A DNA stretch of 37,590 nucleotides from Ascidiaceihabitans sp. (GTDB taxonomy: Bacteria; Pseudomonadota; Alphaproteobacteria; Rhodobacterales; Rhodobacteraceae), in contig JAOEQC010000016.1 in the NCBI GenBank assembly GCA_028388995.1, positions 1 to 37,590 on the forward strand, given 5' to 3'. Position 1 is the stretch's first letter; every line of letters begins with the position of its first letter. The notes beneath the pieces are model-generated. The model saw only the letters and a program-made list of their open reading frames with translations. It did not search any database and was not told the origin of the DNA. Of this stretch, positions 17,238-25,270 are shown one piece after another. The translations under genes and the position numbers were made by a program.

Positions 17238-18641
17238 TTAGCAGGAATAGTACATTGCGTACTCAACTGGGTGAGGTGTGTGTTCGTAACGTTCAACCTC
17301 TTCCATTTTAAGCGCTATGTAGGCCTCGATTTGGTCTTTTGTGAACACGTCACCAGCCAGTAAGAAATCCATGCCGCTGCGCAATTCGTCCAAAGCTTCG
17401 CGCAAGGAACCACAAACTGTTGGGATCGCTGCCAGCTCTTCTGCTGGCAGGTCATATAGGTTTTTGTCCATGGCTTCGCCTGGGTCGATCTTGTTTTGGA
17501 TGCCGTCTAGGCCGGCCATCAACAAGGCAGAGAAGCAAAGGTACGGGTTTGCAGATGGATCTGGGAAGCGCGCTTCGACGCGTTTTGCTTTGGGGGACTC
17601 AGTCCATGGAATACGAACGCAGCCAGAGCGGTTGCTTGCAGAATATGCGCGCAGAACTGGTGCTTCAAACCCCGGGATCAGGCGCTTGTAGCTGTTTGTA
17701 CCAGGGTTTGTGAAGGCGTTTAAGGCTTTTGCATGGTGTAGAATGCCGCCAATAAAGTATAGTGCCTCTTGGGACAGGTCAGCGTATTTGTCGCCTGCGA
17801 ACAATGGCTTGCCATCTTTCCAGATGGACATGTTCACGTGCATACCAGTGCCGTTATCACCAGCGATTGGCTTTGGCATAAAGGTCGCTGATTTACCGTA
17901 TGCGTGCGCCACGTTGTGAACAACATATTTGTATTTTTGCAACTCATCGGCTTGTTTTGTAAGTGAGCCAAAAATCAAGCCTAGCTCGTGTTGGCAAGAT
18001 GCAACCTCGTGGTGGTGCTTGTCAACTTTCATGCCCAAACGCTTCATCGTAGAAAGCATTTCGCCGCGTAGATCATGTGCATCATCAATTGGGTTTACTG
18101 GGAAGTAACCACCCTTGATGCCAGGGCGGTGGCCCATATTACCCATTTCGTATTCGGTGTCGGTGTTCCAAGACGCATCCGTAGCATCAACTTCGTAAGA
18201 CACTTTATTGATTGTGTTGGAGTAACGCACGTCGTCAAACAGAAAGAACTCGGCTTCTGGACCCATGTAAGCAACGTCACCAATACCTGAAGAGATCAGA
18301 TAAGCCTCGGCCTTTTGCGCTGTGCCGCGCGGGTCACGTGTGTAGGCTTCGCCCGTGTCTGGCTCAACAACAGAACAGTGAACGCAGATTGTTTTTTCTG
18401 CATAGAATGGGTCAACATATGCGCTGTCAACATCCATCATTAATTTCATGTCTGATGCTTCGATTGATTTCCAGCCTTCGATAGAAGAGCCGTCAAACAT
18501 AAAGCCCTCAGCGATCAAGTCTTCGTCGACTTGGTCAGCGCACAATGTAACGTGCTGTAGTTTACCGCGTGGATCTGTGAAGCGCACGTCGACGTAGTCG
18601 GCTGCTTCATCTTTGATCATATCAAGAAGTAGGTTGCTCAT
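17238..18641 (-). CDS. glnA: Glutamine synthetase type I
   Basis: A 467-residue cytoplasmic dodecameric enzyme: glutamate + NH4+ + ATP to glutamine. The beta-grasp N-domain holds FMFDGSSIEGW. The catalytic domain shows MGPEAEFFLFD, the metal ligands around HHHEVASCQHELG, the ATP site KPIAGDNGTGMHVNMS and the glutamate loop NPGTNSYKRLIPGFEAP. Tyr396 in KNLYDLP is the conserved adenylylation site, so activity is probably controlled by GlnE. Length is typical (468-470). AAGGATCACGAAATG supplies the start. It follows glnB by 41 bases and ends before a strong terminator. Confidence 0.98.
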   Translation of the reverse strand: MSNLLLDMIKDEAADYVDVRFTDPRGKLQHVTLCADQVDEDLIAEGFMFDGSSIEGWKSIEASDMKLMMDVDSAYVDPFYAEKTICVHCSVVEPDTGEAYTRDPRGTAQKAEAYLISSGIGDVAYMGPEAEFFLFDDVRYSNTINKVSYEVDATDASWNTDTEYEMGNMGHRPGIKGGYFPVNPIDDAHDLRGEMLSTMKRLGMKVDKHHHEVASCQHELGLIFGSLTKQADELQKYKYVVHNVAHAYGKSATFMPKPIAGDNGTGMHVNMSIWKDGKPLFAGDKYADLSQEALYFIGGILHHAKALNAFTNPGTNSYKRLIPGFEAPVLRAYSASNRSGCVRIPWTESPKAKRVEARFPDPSANPYLCFSALLMAGLDGIQNKIDPGEAMDKNLYDLPAEELAAIPTVCGSLREALDELRSGMDFLLAGDVFTKDQIEAYIALKMEEVERYEHTPHPVEYAMYYSC

Positions 18642-18682
18642 TTCGTGATCCTTCGTGTTCGTATGTTCTACTGTGATGGTTA

Positions 18683-19057
<375 letters not shown>

Positions 19058-19127
19058 TCACTTAATGACGTGGAGGTCCAGATTGGAGAGGGGAAGTGAT
19101 GTGGGTGGGGGAGAGGTTTTGCCTGGC

Positions 19128-19144
19128 TGCATTATTTTAGTGCG
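19128..19144 (-). promoter_or_regulatory. Possible NtrC binding site upstream of glnB
   Basis: In the glnB sense the bases read CGCACTAAAATAATGCA. This resembles the enteric NtrC site TGCACTATATTGGTGCA in the outer GCAC and TGCA blocks with correct spacing (GCA, nine bases, TGC). It lies about 107 bases before the glnB start. The inner GG is missing, so affinity would be reduced; a single imperfect site is not proof. Confidence 0.45.
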
Positions 19145-19270
19145 AGTTGATTAAAAAGTAGGCAAAGTTGAATCTGTCATTTTCGTCATCAGGTAGCGTA
19201 TTTATGTCTGAGTTCAGTAAAAATACGTAACCTCCGATTGGGGTTATGCGTTATTATTTAGAAGGCTAGC

Positions 19271-19774
19271 CTAGGCCGCGATAGCAGCCATAGCTTTTGC
19301 CAGTTGTACTGAAATTTCCAAACCGTCGGCATAGATGACGTGCTGTCTGTCGAAAGTAAGATGCACCAGTTGCAAATCGCGCGTTCCTAGATCGGTGATG
19401 AATCCACCATCGATCAAATCACCGGCCTCTACAACAGTCTGGGCTTTTCCAAACATTGATTGTTCGCGCCAGTGGCGCACCAATATATGTTGTATTGCAG
19501 TGATAATGACATCATGGTCGGGGCAGGTGTACCCCAGCGAACCAGCTTTGATAGCAACAGCCGCAGCTGAAGTGCGGCGAGCGAATGTATCCAGCATTGT
19601 AACCATCCCTGAATTGCGTGTGACGACTTTGTCGCAAGGCAATAGATATTTTACAGGGATTTCGCCCTCTGCTGTAAAGATTATGCTGTCAGCAACAATG
19701 CCAGCTTGCATGGGGTATGCGCGTGTTTGCGAATCTTGTTCGCTTTGGGCGCGCCTGACCGTTTTCGGTTTCAT
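19271..19774 (-). CDS. Hint-domain (Hedgehog/intein-like) protein
   Basis: A 167-residue protein made almost wholly of one Hint_2-type domain, common and multi-copy in roseobacters. Visible blocks are GEIPVKYLLPCDKVVTRNSG (usually GEVPVExLxPGDxVxTxDxG), AVAIKAGSLGYTCPDHDVIITAIQHILV (usually IRAGALGxxxPxRDLxVSPQHRVLL), then VEAGDLIDGG and VHLTFDRQHVIYADGLEIS. The first-position Cys or Ser/Thr nucleophile motif is not clear: DSIIFTAEG stands where CFxxGTxI is expected, so self-processing is doubtful. No signal peptide. Role unknown. Single gene between glnB and tRNA-Leu. Confidence 0.82.
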   Translation of the reverse strand: MKPKTVRRAQSEQDSQTRAYPMQAGIVADSIIFTAEGEIPVKYLLPCDKVVTRNSGMVTMLDTFARRTSAAAVAIKAGSLGYTCPDHDVIITAIQHILVRHWREQSMFGKAQTVVEAGDLIDGGFITDLGTRDLQLVHLTFDRQHVIYADGLEISVQLAKAMAAIAA

Positions 19775-19946
19775 TGGCGTCTTTTTTTATTGCAACCTGC
19801 CTCTAGGTTAATTTCAATCTATGATGGATTCGACCAAATACGCCAATTTTTTTAGCCATTTAAAATAGTTGTGGTTTTTGCGCATTTGCTCTTTCATCCC
19901 GCGCAAACCTTTGCTAACCCCTCAATTGTCCAAATAGGGCATGTGT

Positions 19947-20030
19947 GCGGGTGTGGCGGAATTGGTAGACGCACTTGGTTTAGGTCCAAGCGCCTATGGC
20001 GTGGGGGTTCGAGTCCCTTCACCCGTACCA
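19947..20030 (+). tRNA. tRNA-Leu (anticodon UAG)
   Basis: An 84-base class II tRNA with encoded CCA. Acceptor stem GCGGGTG pairs with CACCCGT (first pair G-T). Anticodon stem CTTGG/CCAAG with loop TTTAGGT gives TAG at 19981-19983. A short variable arm (CGCCTATGGCG) and T arm GGGGGTTCGAGTCCCTT are present. It marks the left edge of the sugar-acid region, although no integrase or repeated att site is seen. Confidence 0.95.
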
Positions 20031-20291
20031 CTACTTTAAAATAACTTACTGTAATTTCTCTGATTTTAATCATTGAGGACTTACCCGTGTCAAACATCCA
20101 TTACACAATCTGTCTTTAAGGCACTTATTATTATAAACGCCGTGTGCGCAAACAAGTAATCGCAGCGTACGGTCCTTTCATAAGGCATGCTCTGTCGAGT
20201 GATTTTTAGGAAGCATCTGCATATGCTGAGCGTCTGACTAGTGTCCTCGACGGGGCTTGGGCCGCCAAAGTGAAGATTATACCCGTTGATA
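20031..20291. other. Non-coding stretch after tRNA-Leu
   Basis: About 260 bases without an assignable ORF. No second copy of the tRNA-Leu 3' end is visible. The remaining stretch to 20429 holds the small decayed ORF listed next. Confidence 0.4.
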
Positions 20292-20433
20292 TCAGCCAAG
20301 CTGTGATCCATTCAACAAGACCCCAATAGTACCACAACGCTTGCATTTCGCACGTTGTCGAATTTCGTGTGTGGTGACCTCAGGGCCAATAACCGAAGTT
20401 GGTTTGCAATCGAGTAGCAAAATATGTTGTCAT
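20292..20433 (-). pseudogene. Small decayed ORF with a zinc-ribbon-like KCKRCG motif
   Basis: An ATG at 20433 overlaps the stop of the upstream dehydrogenase (ATGA) and has the ribosome site CAGGAGATCGCACC, so a real gene once began here. That frame stops after 17 codons (MTTYFATRLQTNFGYWP). One frame over, an open run of 42 codons ends at 20292 and reads VIGPEVTTHEIRQRAKCKRCG then TIGVLLNGSQLG, similar in style to small one-knuckle zinc proteins. A single frameshift would join the two. Family not recognised. Confidence 0.35.
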
Positions 20434-21281
20434 GGTGCGATCTCCTGTTTTGCACCGTTGAAAAATTCCATAACGGCTGCTTGATCTTCGCCACCCAAAC
20501 CGGCGGATGTCAGCATGCGGTGAATTTCAGCACACAACGCGGTCATAGGCATGGAAGTGTCTGTCTGGCGTGCGAGATCATTTACAGCATTGAGGTCTTT
20601 GACCATGTTGTCGATCCGGCCCGTACGCCGGTAATCCTTGCTTGCAGAGCGCGGTAGGTATTCTTGTAGCAAAGCGCTGTCAGCCCGTCCGCCTTTCAGC
20701 GCTTGGGGTATCTTGGCTGCATCGACGCCGGCGTCCAACGCGAGTTGTGTGGCTTCAGCCACGGCAAGAAACCCAAGACCACACAGCACCTGATTGATCA
20801 GCTTTGTTGTTTGCCCAGCACCAGATGGCCCCATGTGGGTGTAGTTTGAGGCCACATGTTGCAGGACTTGATGGGCCCGCGCGACGTCATTTTCCTCACC
20901 GCCAGCCATCAAAGTCAGCTCGCCAATCAGCGCTTTAGGCGCACCACCTGAAAGAGGGCTATCAACCCAAGCCATCCCATTTTCCTTTGCCATCTGCGCA
21001 AATTTTCGGGTGAAATCAGGGGCAATCGACGACATGTCGATGATCACCGTGCCTGAGCGCGCTCCCTCAATGATACCGTCTTTGCCAAAGGCAGCAATCT
21101 CAACGATATGCGATGCATTCAGGCTGGTGATCACAAAATCCACATCGCTGCTGGCCTGCGCTGCTGAGGTAGTAGCGGTAGCGCCAAGTTTCGTAAGTTT
21201 GGCTATTTTTACCAGGTCCAGATCAAAAACCGTCAGGCTGTTACCTGTTTCCAAAAGGCGTGTTCCAATCGCACCTCCCAT
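20430..21281 (-). CDS. NAD(P)-dependent beta-hydroxyacid dehydrogenase (3-hydroxyisobutyrate dehydrogenase family)
   Basis: An oxidoreductase of the tartronate-semialdehyde reductase / 3-hydroxyisobutyrate dehydrogenase family. DSPLSGGAPKA is the substrate-binding SGG motif and QTTKLINQ carries the catalytic Lys. The family's Rossmann start IALIGAGAMGG lies upstream of the first in-frame Met, and no ATG, GTG or TTG precedes it in frame. An ATG at 21311-21313 is in the other frame; one extra A in ATGAGAAAATTGCG would give M-R-K-I-A-L-I-G. Otherwise an ATT start at 21315-21317 would be needed. The coordinates given start at the internal Met; the real protein probably has about ten more residues or is frameshifted. 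It follows the idnO-like gene. Confidence 0.8.
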   Translation of the reverse strand: MGGAIGTRLLETGNSLTVFDLDLVKIAKLTKLGATATTSAAQASSDVDFVITSLNASHIVEIAAFGKDGIIEGARSGTVIIDMSSIAPDFTRKFAQMAKENGMAWVDSPLSGGAPKALIGELTLMAGGEENDVARAHQVLQHVASNYTHMGPSGAGQTTKLINQVLCGLGFLAVAEATQLALDAGVDAAKIPQALKGGRADSALLQEYLPRSASKDYRRTGRIDNMVKDLNAVNDLARQTDTSMPMTALCAEIHRMLTSAGLGGEDQAAVMEFFNGAKQEIAP

Positions 21282-21344
21282 GGCTCCAGCCCCGATAAGC
21301 GCAATTTTCTCATTAATCGCAAAATTTTCTTTCTGTAGATTGCT

Positions 21345-22100
21345 TTATAAAGACGCAGTGATGCCGCCGTCTACGTAAAGCGTATGGCCATTTACAAAGC
21401 TGGACGCTTTTGAGGATAGGAACACACAGGCCCCAACCAATTCATCCACATTGCCCCAACGGCCCGCAGGTGTGCGTTTCTCTAACCAAGCAGAGAATTC
21501 AGGATCAGCAACAAGTGCCGCGTTGAGTGGTGTATCGAAGTAGCCAGGGGCAATCGAATTACATTGCAACCCGTGTTGGGCCCAATCTGTAGCCATACCC
21601 TTGGTTAAATTGCCAACAGCACCCTTTGTCGCTGTGTAGGGCGCAATTCCAGGCCGCGCCAAAGCGGTTTGAACAGACGCGATGTTGATTATCTTTCCAG
21701 CACCGCGGGCAATCATATGGCGCGCCACGGCTTGGCCAACATGAAAAACGCTGGCCACATTGGTTTGCAGCAGCTTTTCGAACATCTCGGGGGGGAAATT
21801 TTCTAGCTCAGTACGGTGCTGCATGCCTGCGTTATTGATCAAGATGTCGATGGCTCCGTGCTCTGCCTCAAACCCGTCAATGGCAGCACGTACAGCCACA
21901 TGATCTGTTGCATCAAAAGCCAGTGTCTTTACCGACGCTCCAATCTCAACGGCGGCGGCCTCTAACTTCTCTACATTACGACCATTCAAGACAACCTCTG
22001 CTCCCGCCTCGATCAGCCCTTTTGCAAGCGCAAATCCAATACCCTGTGATGAACCCGTGATGAGGGCGCGGCGGCCTTTGAGCGAAAATAGATCTGACAT
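21345..22100 (-). CDS. idnO: Gluconate 5-dehydrogenase / 5-ketogluconate reductase (SDR, IdnO-like)
   Basis: A 251-residue short-chain dehydrogenase. TGSSQGIG (15-22) binds NAD(P); the catalytic residues are Ser142, Tyr155 and Lys159 in ASVQTALARPGIAPYTATKG. The end KRTPAGRWGNVDELVGACVFLSSKAS, FVNGHTLYVDGG and the start MSDLFSLKG closely follow E. coli IdnO, which interconverts 5-keto-D-gluconate and D-gluconate. AAGGATAAAATATG gives a good start. It is divergent from idnD, whose product makes 5-ketogluconate, so the two form an L-idonate to gluconate route. The symbol is by resemblance. Confidence 0.85.
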   Translation of the reverse strand: MSDLFSLKGRRALITGSSQGIGFALAKGLIEAGAEVVLNGRNVEKLEAAAVEIGASVKTLAFDATDHVAVRAAIDGFEAEHGAIDILINNAGMQHRTELENFPPEMFEKLLQTNVASVFHVGQAVARHMIARGAGKIINIASVQTALARPGIAPYTATKGAVGNLTKGMATDWAQHGLQCNSIAPGYFDTPLNAALVADPEFSAWLEKRTPAGRWGNVDELVGACVFLSSKASSFVNGHTLYVDGGITASL

Positions 22101-22121
22101 ATTTTATCCTTGTTGGCTGGC

Positions 22122-22151
22122 TTGACTTAGTCAAATTGTTACCGATAACTT
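22122..22151 (+). promoter_or_regulatory. Two adjacent dyads in the idnO-idnD intergenic region (candidate operators)
   Basis: TTGAC-TTA-GTCAA (22122-22134) is a perfect 5-bp dyad, and directly after it TTGTTACCGATAACTT (22136-22151) matches the enteric gluconate/idonate operator ATGTTACCGGTAACAT (GntR/IdnR, LacI family) at 13 of 16 positions. Both lie 22-51 bases before the idnO start, where a repressor could also block the divergent idnD promoter. No LacI-type regulator gene is in the window. Confidence 0.5.
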
Positions 22152-22296
22152 GTTGTTGATACCATAGGGTGTCAAGTGAGATTTTAGTTGAAAAACCACA
22201 GATATATGACATTTTTAACCGCCCCAGATCATGATTAAGTTCAAAACGCGAAAAGCAAAAGGTAGCCTGTTAGTTAGGATCCTGAAGGCCTGTTTT

Positions 22297-22312
22297 GCAG
22301 GTCCAGACCTGC
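22297..22312 (+). promoter_or_regulatory. 16-bp perfect dyad upstream of idnD
   Basis: GCAGGTC-CA-GACCTGC is a perfect 7-bp inverted repeat with a two-base centre, 32 bases before the idnD start. It could be an operator or a leader hairpin. A two-base loop is too small for a good RNA stem-loop, so protein binding is more likely. Confidence 0.4.
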
Positions 22313-22343
22313 CGAAACCAATATTGTAAGGACGAGACGAGAT

Positions 22344-23378
22344 ATGAAGGCCATCGTTGCGCACGCAGCTAAGGATCTGCGGTTGGAAGAGCAGGACATA
22401 CCACCTATCGGTTCGCAACAGGTTCGCATCCGCTTGCAGTCGGGTGGTATCTGTGGGTCTGATTTGCATTACTATAATCACGGTGGATTTGGTGCGGTGC
22501 GGCTGAAGCAACCCATGACACTGGGGCATGAAGTGTCTGGTTTGATTGAAGCAGTTGGCACAGATGTGGATACTCATGAAATAGGTCAATTGGTAGCAAT
22601 ATCACCATCGCGTCCGTGTAAAACCTGTGATTTTTGTCAAGAAGGCAAACAAAACCACTGCATCAATATGCAATTTTATGGCTCTGCAATGCCGTTTCCT
22701 CATATTCAGGGGGCTTTCCGTGAAATTCTAGTAGCTGATGCGGAGCAATGTGCAGTGGCTGATGGTCTAAGCGCCGGTGAAGCTGCCATGGCAGAGCCGT
22801 TGTCCGTTGTATTACATGCCGCCAAACAGGCCGGTGATTTGATGGGCAAGCGGGTGCTTGTCACGGGATGTGGCCCGATAGGATTGCTTGCGGTAATTGT
22901 CGCGCGCGCTGCAGGTGCCTTGCAAATAGTGGCGACTGACATCACATCTTATACCACAAAAATGGCGCTAAGCGTCGGTGCAGACGCCGCGCATAACGTG
23001 GCGCAAAATCCTGCTGCTCTCTCTAAATACACTGCGGATAAGGGCACTTTTGACGTGTTGTTCGAATGTACTGGTGTTGCGCCTGTCGTTGCGTCCACTG
23101 TGCCGGCATTGCGCCCCGGTGCCACAATGATCCAGCTTGGCTTGGGAGGCGATATGACCTTGCCAATTCAGGCCATGACCGCAAAAGAATTGATCCTAAT
23201 AGGCTCGTTTCGTTTTCACGCTGAGTTCTTTGATGCGGTCGAATTAATGCGCGGTGGCCAGATTGATGTGAAACCGTTGATTACTCACACAATACTGCTG
23301 TCGGATTTCGTAGATGCGTTTGAATTGGCTTCAGATCGCCATAAAGCGGTTAAAGTCCAGATACAATTTGCGGATTAG
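22344..23378 (+). CDS. idnD: L-idonate 5-dehydrogenase
   Basis: A 344-residue zinc-dependent medium-chain dehydrogenase oxidising L-idonate to 5-keto-D-gluconate. Catalytic zinc ligands Cys37 (GGICGSD) and His62/Glu63 (LGHEV) and the structural-zinc cysteines 92, 95, 98 and 106 are present. TGCGPIGLLA binds NAD. CGSDLHYYNHGGFGAVRLKQPM is the run that marks IdnD within the family (sorbitol and threonine dehydrogenases differ there). AAGGACGAGACGAGATATG supplies the start. Divergent from the idnO-like gene and convergent with the long dct operon, whose end it meets at a broken kdgK. Confidence 0.92.
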   Translation: MKAIVAHAAKDLRLEEQDIPPIGSQQVRIRLQSGGICGSDLHYYNHGGFGAVRLKQPMTLGHEVSGLIEAVGTDVDTHEIGQLVAISPSRPCKTCDFCQEGKQNHCINMQFYGSAMPFPHIQGAFREILVADAEQCAVADGLSAGEAAMAEPLSVVLHAAKQAGDLMGKRVLVTGCGPIGLLAVIVARAAGALQIVATDITSYTTKMALSVGADAAHNVAQNPAALSKYTADKGTFDVLFECTGVAPVVASTVPALRPGATMIQLGLGGDMTLPIQAMTAKELILIGSFRFHAEFFDAVELMRGGQIDVKPLITHTILLSDFVDAFELASDRHKAVKVQIQFAD

Positions 23379-23396
23379 CCTTAGTTTTTAGATCTG

Positions 23397-23468
23397 TCAG
23401 GCGTTCTGCGCGTTGTTCTCAACAAAAGACAGCTCAATCATCGCTTCGCCAATACATGCAACAGACAT
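23397..23468 (-). pseudogene. Stump of 2-keto-3-deoxygluconate kinase (kdgK 5' end)
   Basis: Too short for the ORF track. The ATG overlaps the stop of the EamA gene and the reading is MSVACIGEAMIELSFVENN, AQNA, stop. This equals the first strand and helix of PfkB-type KDG kinases (family form: xIACIGEAMIELS; E. coli KdgK xIAVIGECMIELS). After 23 codons the similarity ends and the convergent idnD gene begins within 20 bases, so about 280 codons have been deleted. It shows that the operon once ended in a kinase that makes KDPG from 2-keto-3-deoxygluconate. Confidence 0.75.
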
Positions 23469-24349
23469 CATCTCTGTTCTCTTTTCCAGATTATGAGACC
23501 CGCGCACATGATAACTATTGCACCTATCATTGTCCAAAAGTCAGGGATGGTACCGAAGAATAAATAGCCCCAGATCGCAACATAGATCAGGAAGGAATAG
23601 GTAAAGGGCATCAGTTGGTTTGCCGTGCCGAAGCGATGCGCATTGGTTAGCAATTGATGACCAGCCCAGCCGAATATACCCAGCGCAATGAGGACAAGCA
23701 TGCCAAAGGAGGTCTCAGGCTGCACCCAAGTCCAAATAGCAAAAGGCAGCATTAACAACGTACCGACCAGCCCCATGTAAAACTGCATGGTTTCCACAGC
23801 AACGATGCCTGACAGTTTGCGAGTCATCATCGAATAAAACGCCAGTGCTGTGGCATTATAAACGATCATCAAAACGGCTGGATGAAACGTGGTGCCAAAA
23901 GGTCGGACCACGATCAACACGCCGATGAACCCCAAAAGGATAGCACCCCAGCGCCAAGGGCCAACGCGTTCTCCCAGCATATATATAGACAGGAAACAGA
24001 CGATCACAGGGCTCGAAAAAACAATGGCAGAAACGACTGTAAGGGGTAGGAATTGCAATGCGTAAAAGTTGGAGAGTGTCGCAGTAACCAGTAAAACTGC
24101 ACGGCTGACAACTGCCCACAGGTGATCGGTCTTAAACCGATCTGCTGTGATGCCACCGCGCGCAATCATGGCTATGGAAATACCAAAATGCCCCGCATAG
24201 CGCATAAACGCCAATTGAAACGCAGGGATGCCTGCCACCGCCAACCATTTCGCACCCGTGTCTACAAATGAAAATATGAACCACGCCACAAGCATCATTA
24301 GGATACCTAAGCGTGGCAAATCAGCGTTTGATTGTGCAATGACAGCCAT
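23468..24349 (-). CDS. EamA-type drug/metabolite transporter (DMT superfamily)
   Basis: A 293-residue inner-membrane protein with about ten hydrophobic helices in two EamA halves (roughly 12-145 and 155-288). Typical points are WFIFSFVDTGAKWLA at the start, LPLTVVSAIVFSSPVIVCFLS with its conserved Pro in the first half, and FGTANQLMPFTYSFLIYVAIWGYLFFG in the second. Members export or import small metabolites; substrate cannot be told. It lies two bases after the upstream dehydrogenase gene in the sugar-acid operon, so it may export an end product or an excess intermediate. Confidence 0.88.
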   Translation of the reverse strand: MAVIAQSNADLPRLGILMMLVAWFIFSFVDTGAKWLAVAGIPAFQLAFMRYAGHFGISIAMIARGGITADRFKTDHLWAVVSRAVLLVTATLSNFYALQFLPLTVVSAIVFSSPVIVCFLSIYMLGERVGPWRWGAILLGFIGVLIVVRPFGTTFHPAVLMIVYNATALAFYSMMTRKLSGIVAVETMQFYMGLVGTLLMLPFAIWTWVQPETSFGMLVLIALGIFGWAGHQLLTNAHRFGTANQLMPFTYSFLIYVAIWGYLFFGTIPDFWTMIGAIVIMCAGLIIWKREQR

Positions 24350-24351
24350 TT

Positions 24352-25242
24352 CTATTTTTTTGCGAAACGTTTGACGTAAAAGTCGACCATCTGGCCGACC
24401 ATATCCTCGCTTTGGCCGCTATCGCGCGCCTGCGTTAAGGCGGTAAGAGTGCCCTCGCTCATTAGGCTGTCAACACCTGCATCTTCGGCCATTTTTGCGT
24501 AATATCCGACGTCTTTTGCGGCGTTCTTGATGGCAAAGGCGATGGCTGAGGGGTCTTTATCAACGCCGTAAGTTTTCACAAAATCCATCATACCTGAATG
24601 CAATGGTCCAGCGGCCATCACTTTATACAGCTCTGCGCGATCGACGCCTGTAACATCGGCCATTGCAAAGGCTTCAGCCATCGCGTTCGCGACAGTCATC
24701 CCAAAGAAGTTGTTGATCAATTTGATTGTGTGACCAGATCCAATTTCGCCAAGGTGAAAGACGTTTTCACCCAAATCTTTCAAGGTGCCTTCAACTTTGT
24801 TAAACGCAACTTTGTCGCCAGCTGCCATAATATTCAGTAAGCCATCAACCGCGTGTTGTGGTGTTCGACCTAGTGGTGCGTCTAGATATGTGCCACCTGC
24901 TGCTGCAACTTCGTCGGCCAGGCTTCGGGTACTGCCCGGCAACGAGGTGCCAAAGTCGATGACTGTTGCACCGGCGCGTAGGCCTGCGATTACGCCATCC
25001 GTGCCGCGCATACGTGCTTCGACGTGCTCGGACGTGCCCATGCAAAGCATCACGACATCGCTCACTTGAGCAACGGCTTTTGCATCTTTTGCTTCAACAG
25101 CGCCACGTGCGATCGCCGCGTCCAGGTAGGTCCGGTCTTGGTTGCCGAGGATGGTTAATTTGTACCCAAGATCTTGAAGGCGGCCAACCATTGCGCCGCC
25201 CATGAGCCCAAGGCCTATGAATCCGATTTCTGGTTTTCTCAT
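24352..25242 (-). CDS. NAD(P)-dependent beta-hydroxyacid dehydrogenase with a GRT substrate motif
   Basis: A 296-residue oxidoreductase of the 3-hydroxyisobutyrate dehydrogenase family. GFIGLGLMGGAM (8-19) is the Rossmann loop and HTIKLINNFFG holds the catalytic Lys. The substrate loop reads DAPLGRTPQHAVDG where most members have DAPVSGG. A GRT loop also occurs in YihU, the 3-sulfolactaldehyde reductase of sulfoquinovose breakdown, as I remember it, so the substrate may carry a strongly charged group; other GRT members act on ordinary hydroxyacids. Gap to the next upstream gene is 28 bases. Confidence 0.88.
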   Translation of the reverse strand: MRKPEIGFIGLGLMGGAMVGRLQDLGYKLTILGNQDRTYLDAAIARGAVEAKDAKAVAQVSDVVMLCMGTSEHVEARMRGTDGVIAGLRAGATVIDFGTSLPGSTRSLADEVAAAGGTYLDAPLGRTPQHAVDGLLNIMAAGDKVAFNKVEGTLKDLGENVFHLGEIGSGHTIKLINNFFGMTVANAMAEAFAMADVTGVDRAELYKVMAAGPLHSGMMDFVKTYGVDKDPSAIAFAIKNAAKDVGYYAKMAEDAGVDSLMSEGTLTALTQARDSGQSEDMVGQMVDFYVKRFAKK

Positions 25243-25270
25243 GTATATATCCCTTGAAATAATTCTTAAA

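Noticed and set aside
22215-22608. Minus-strand ORFs over the idnD 5' region
   Set aside because: Shadows of idnD without motif or ribosome site.
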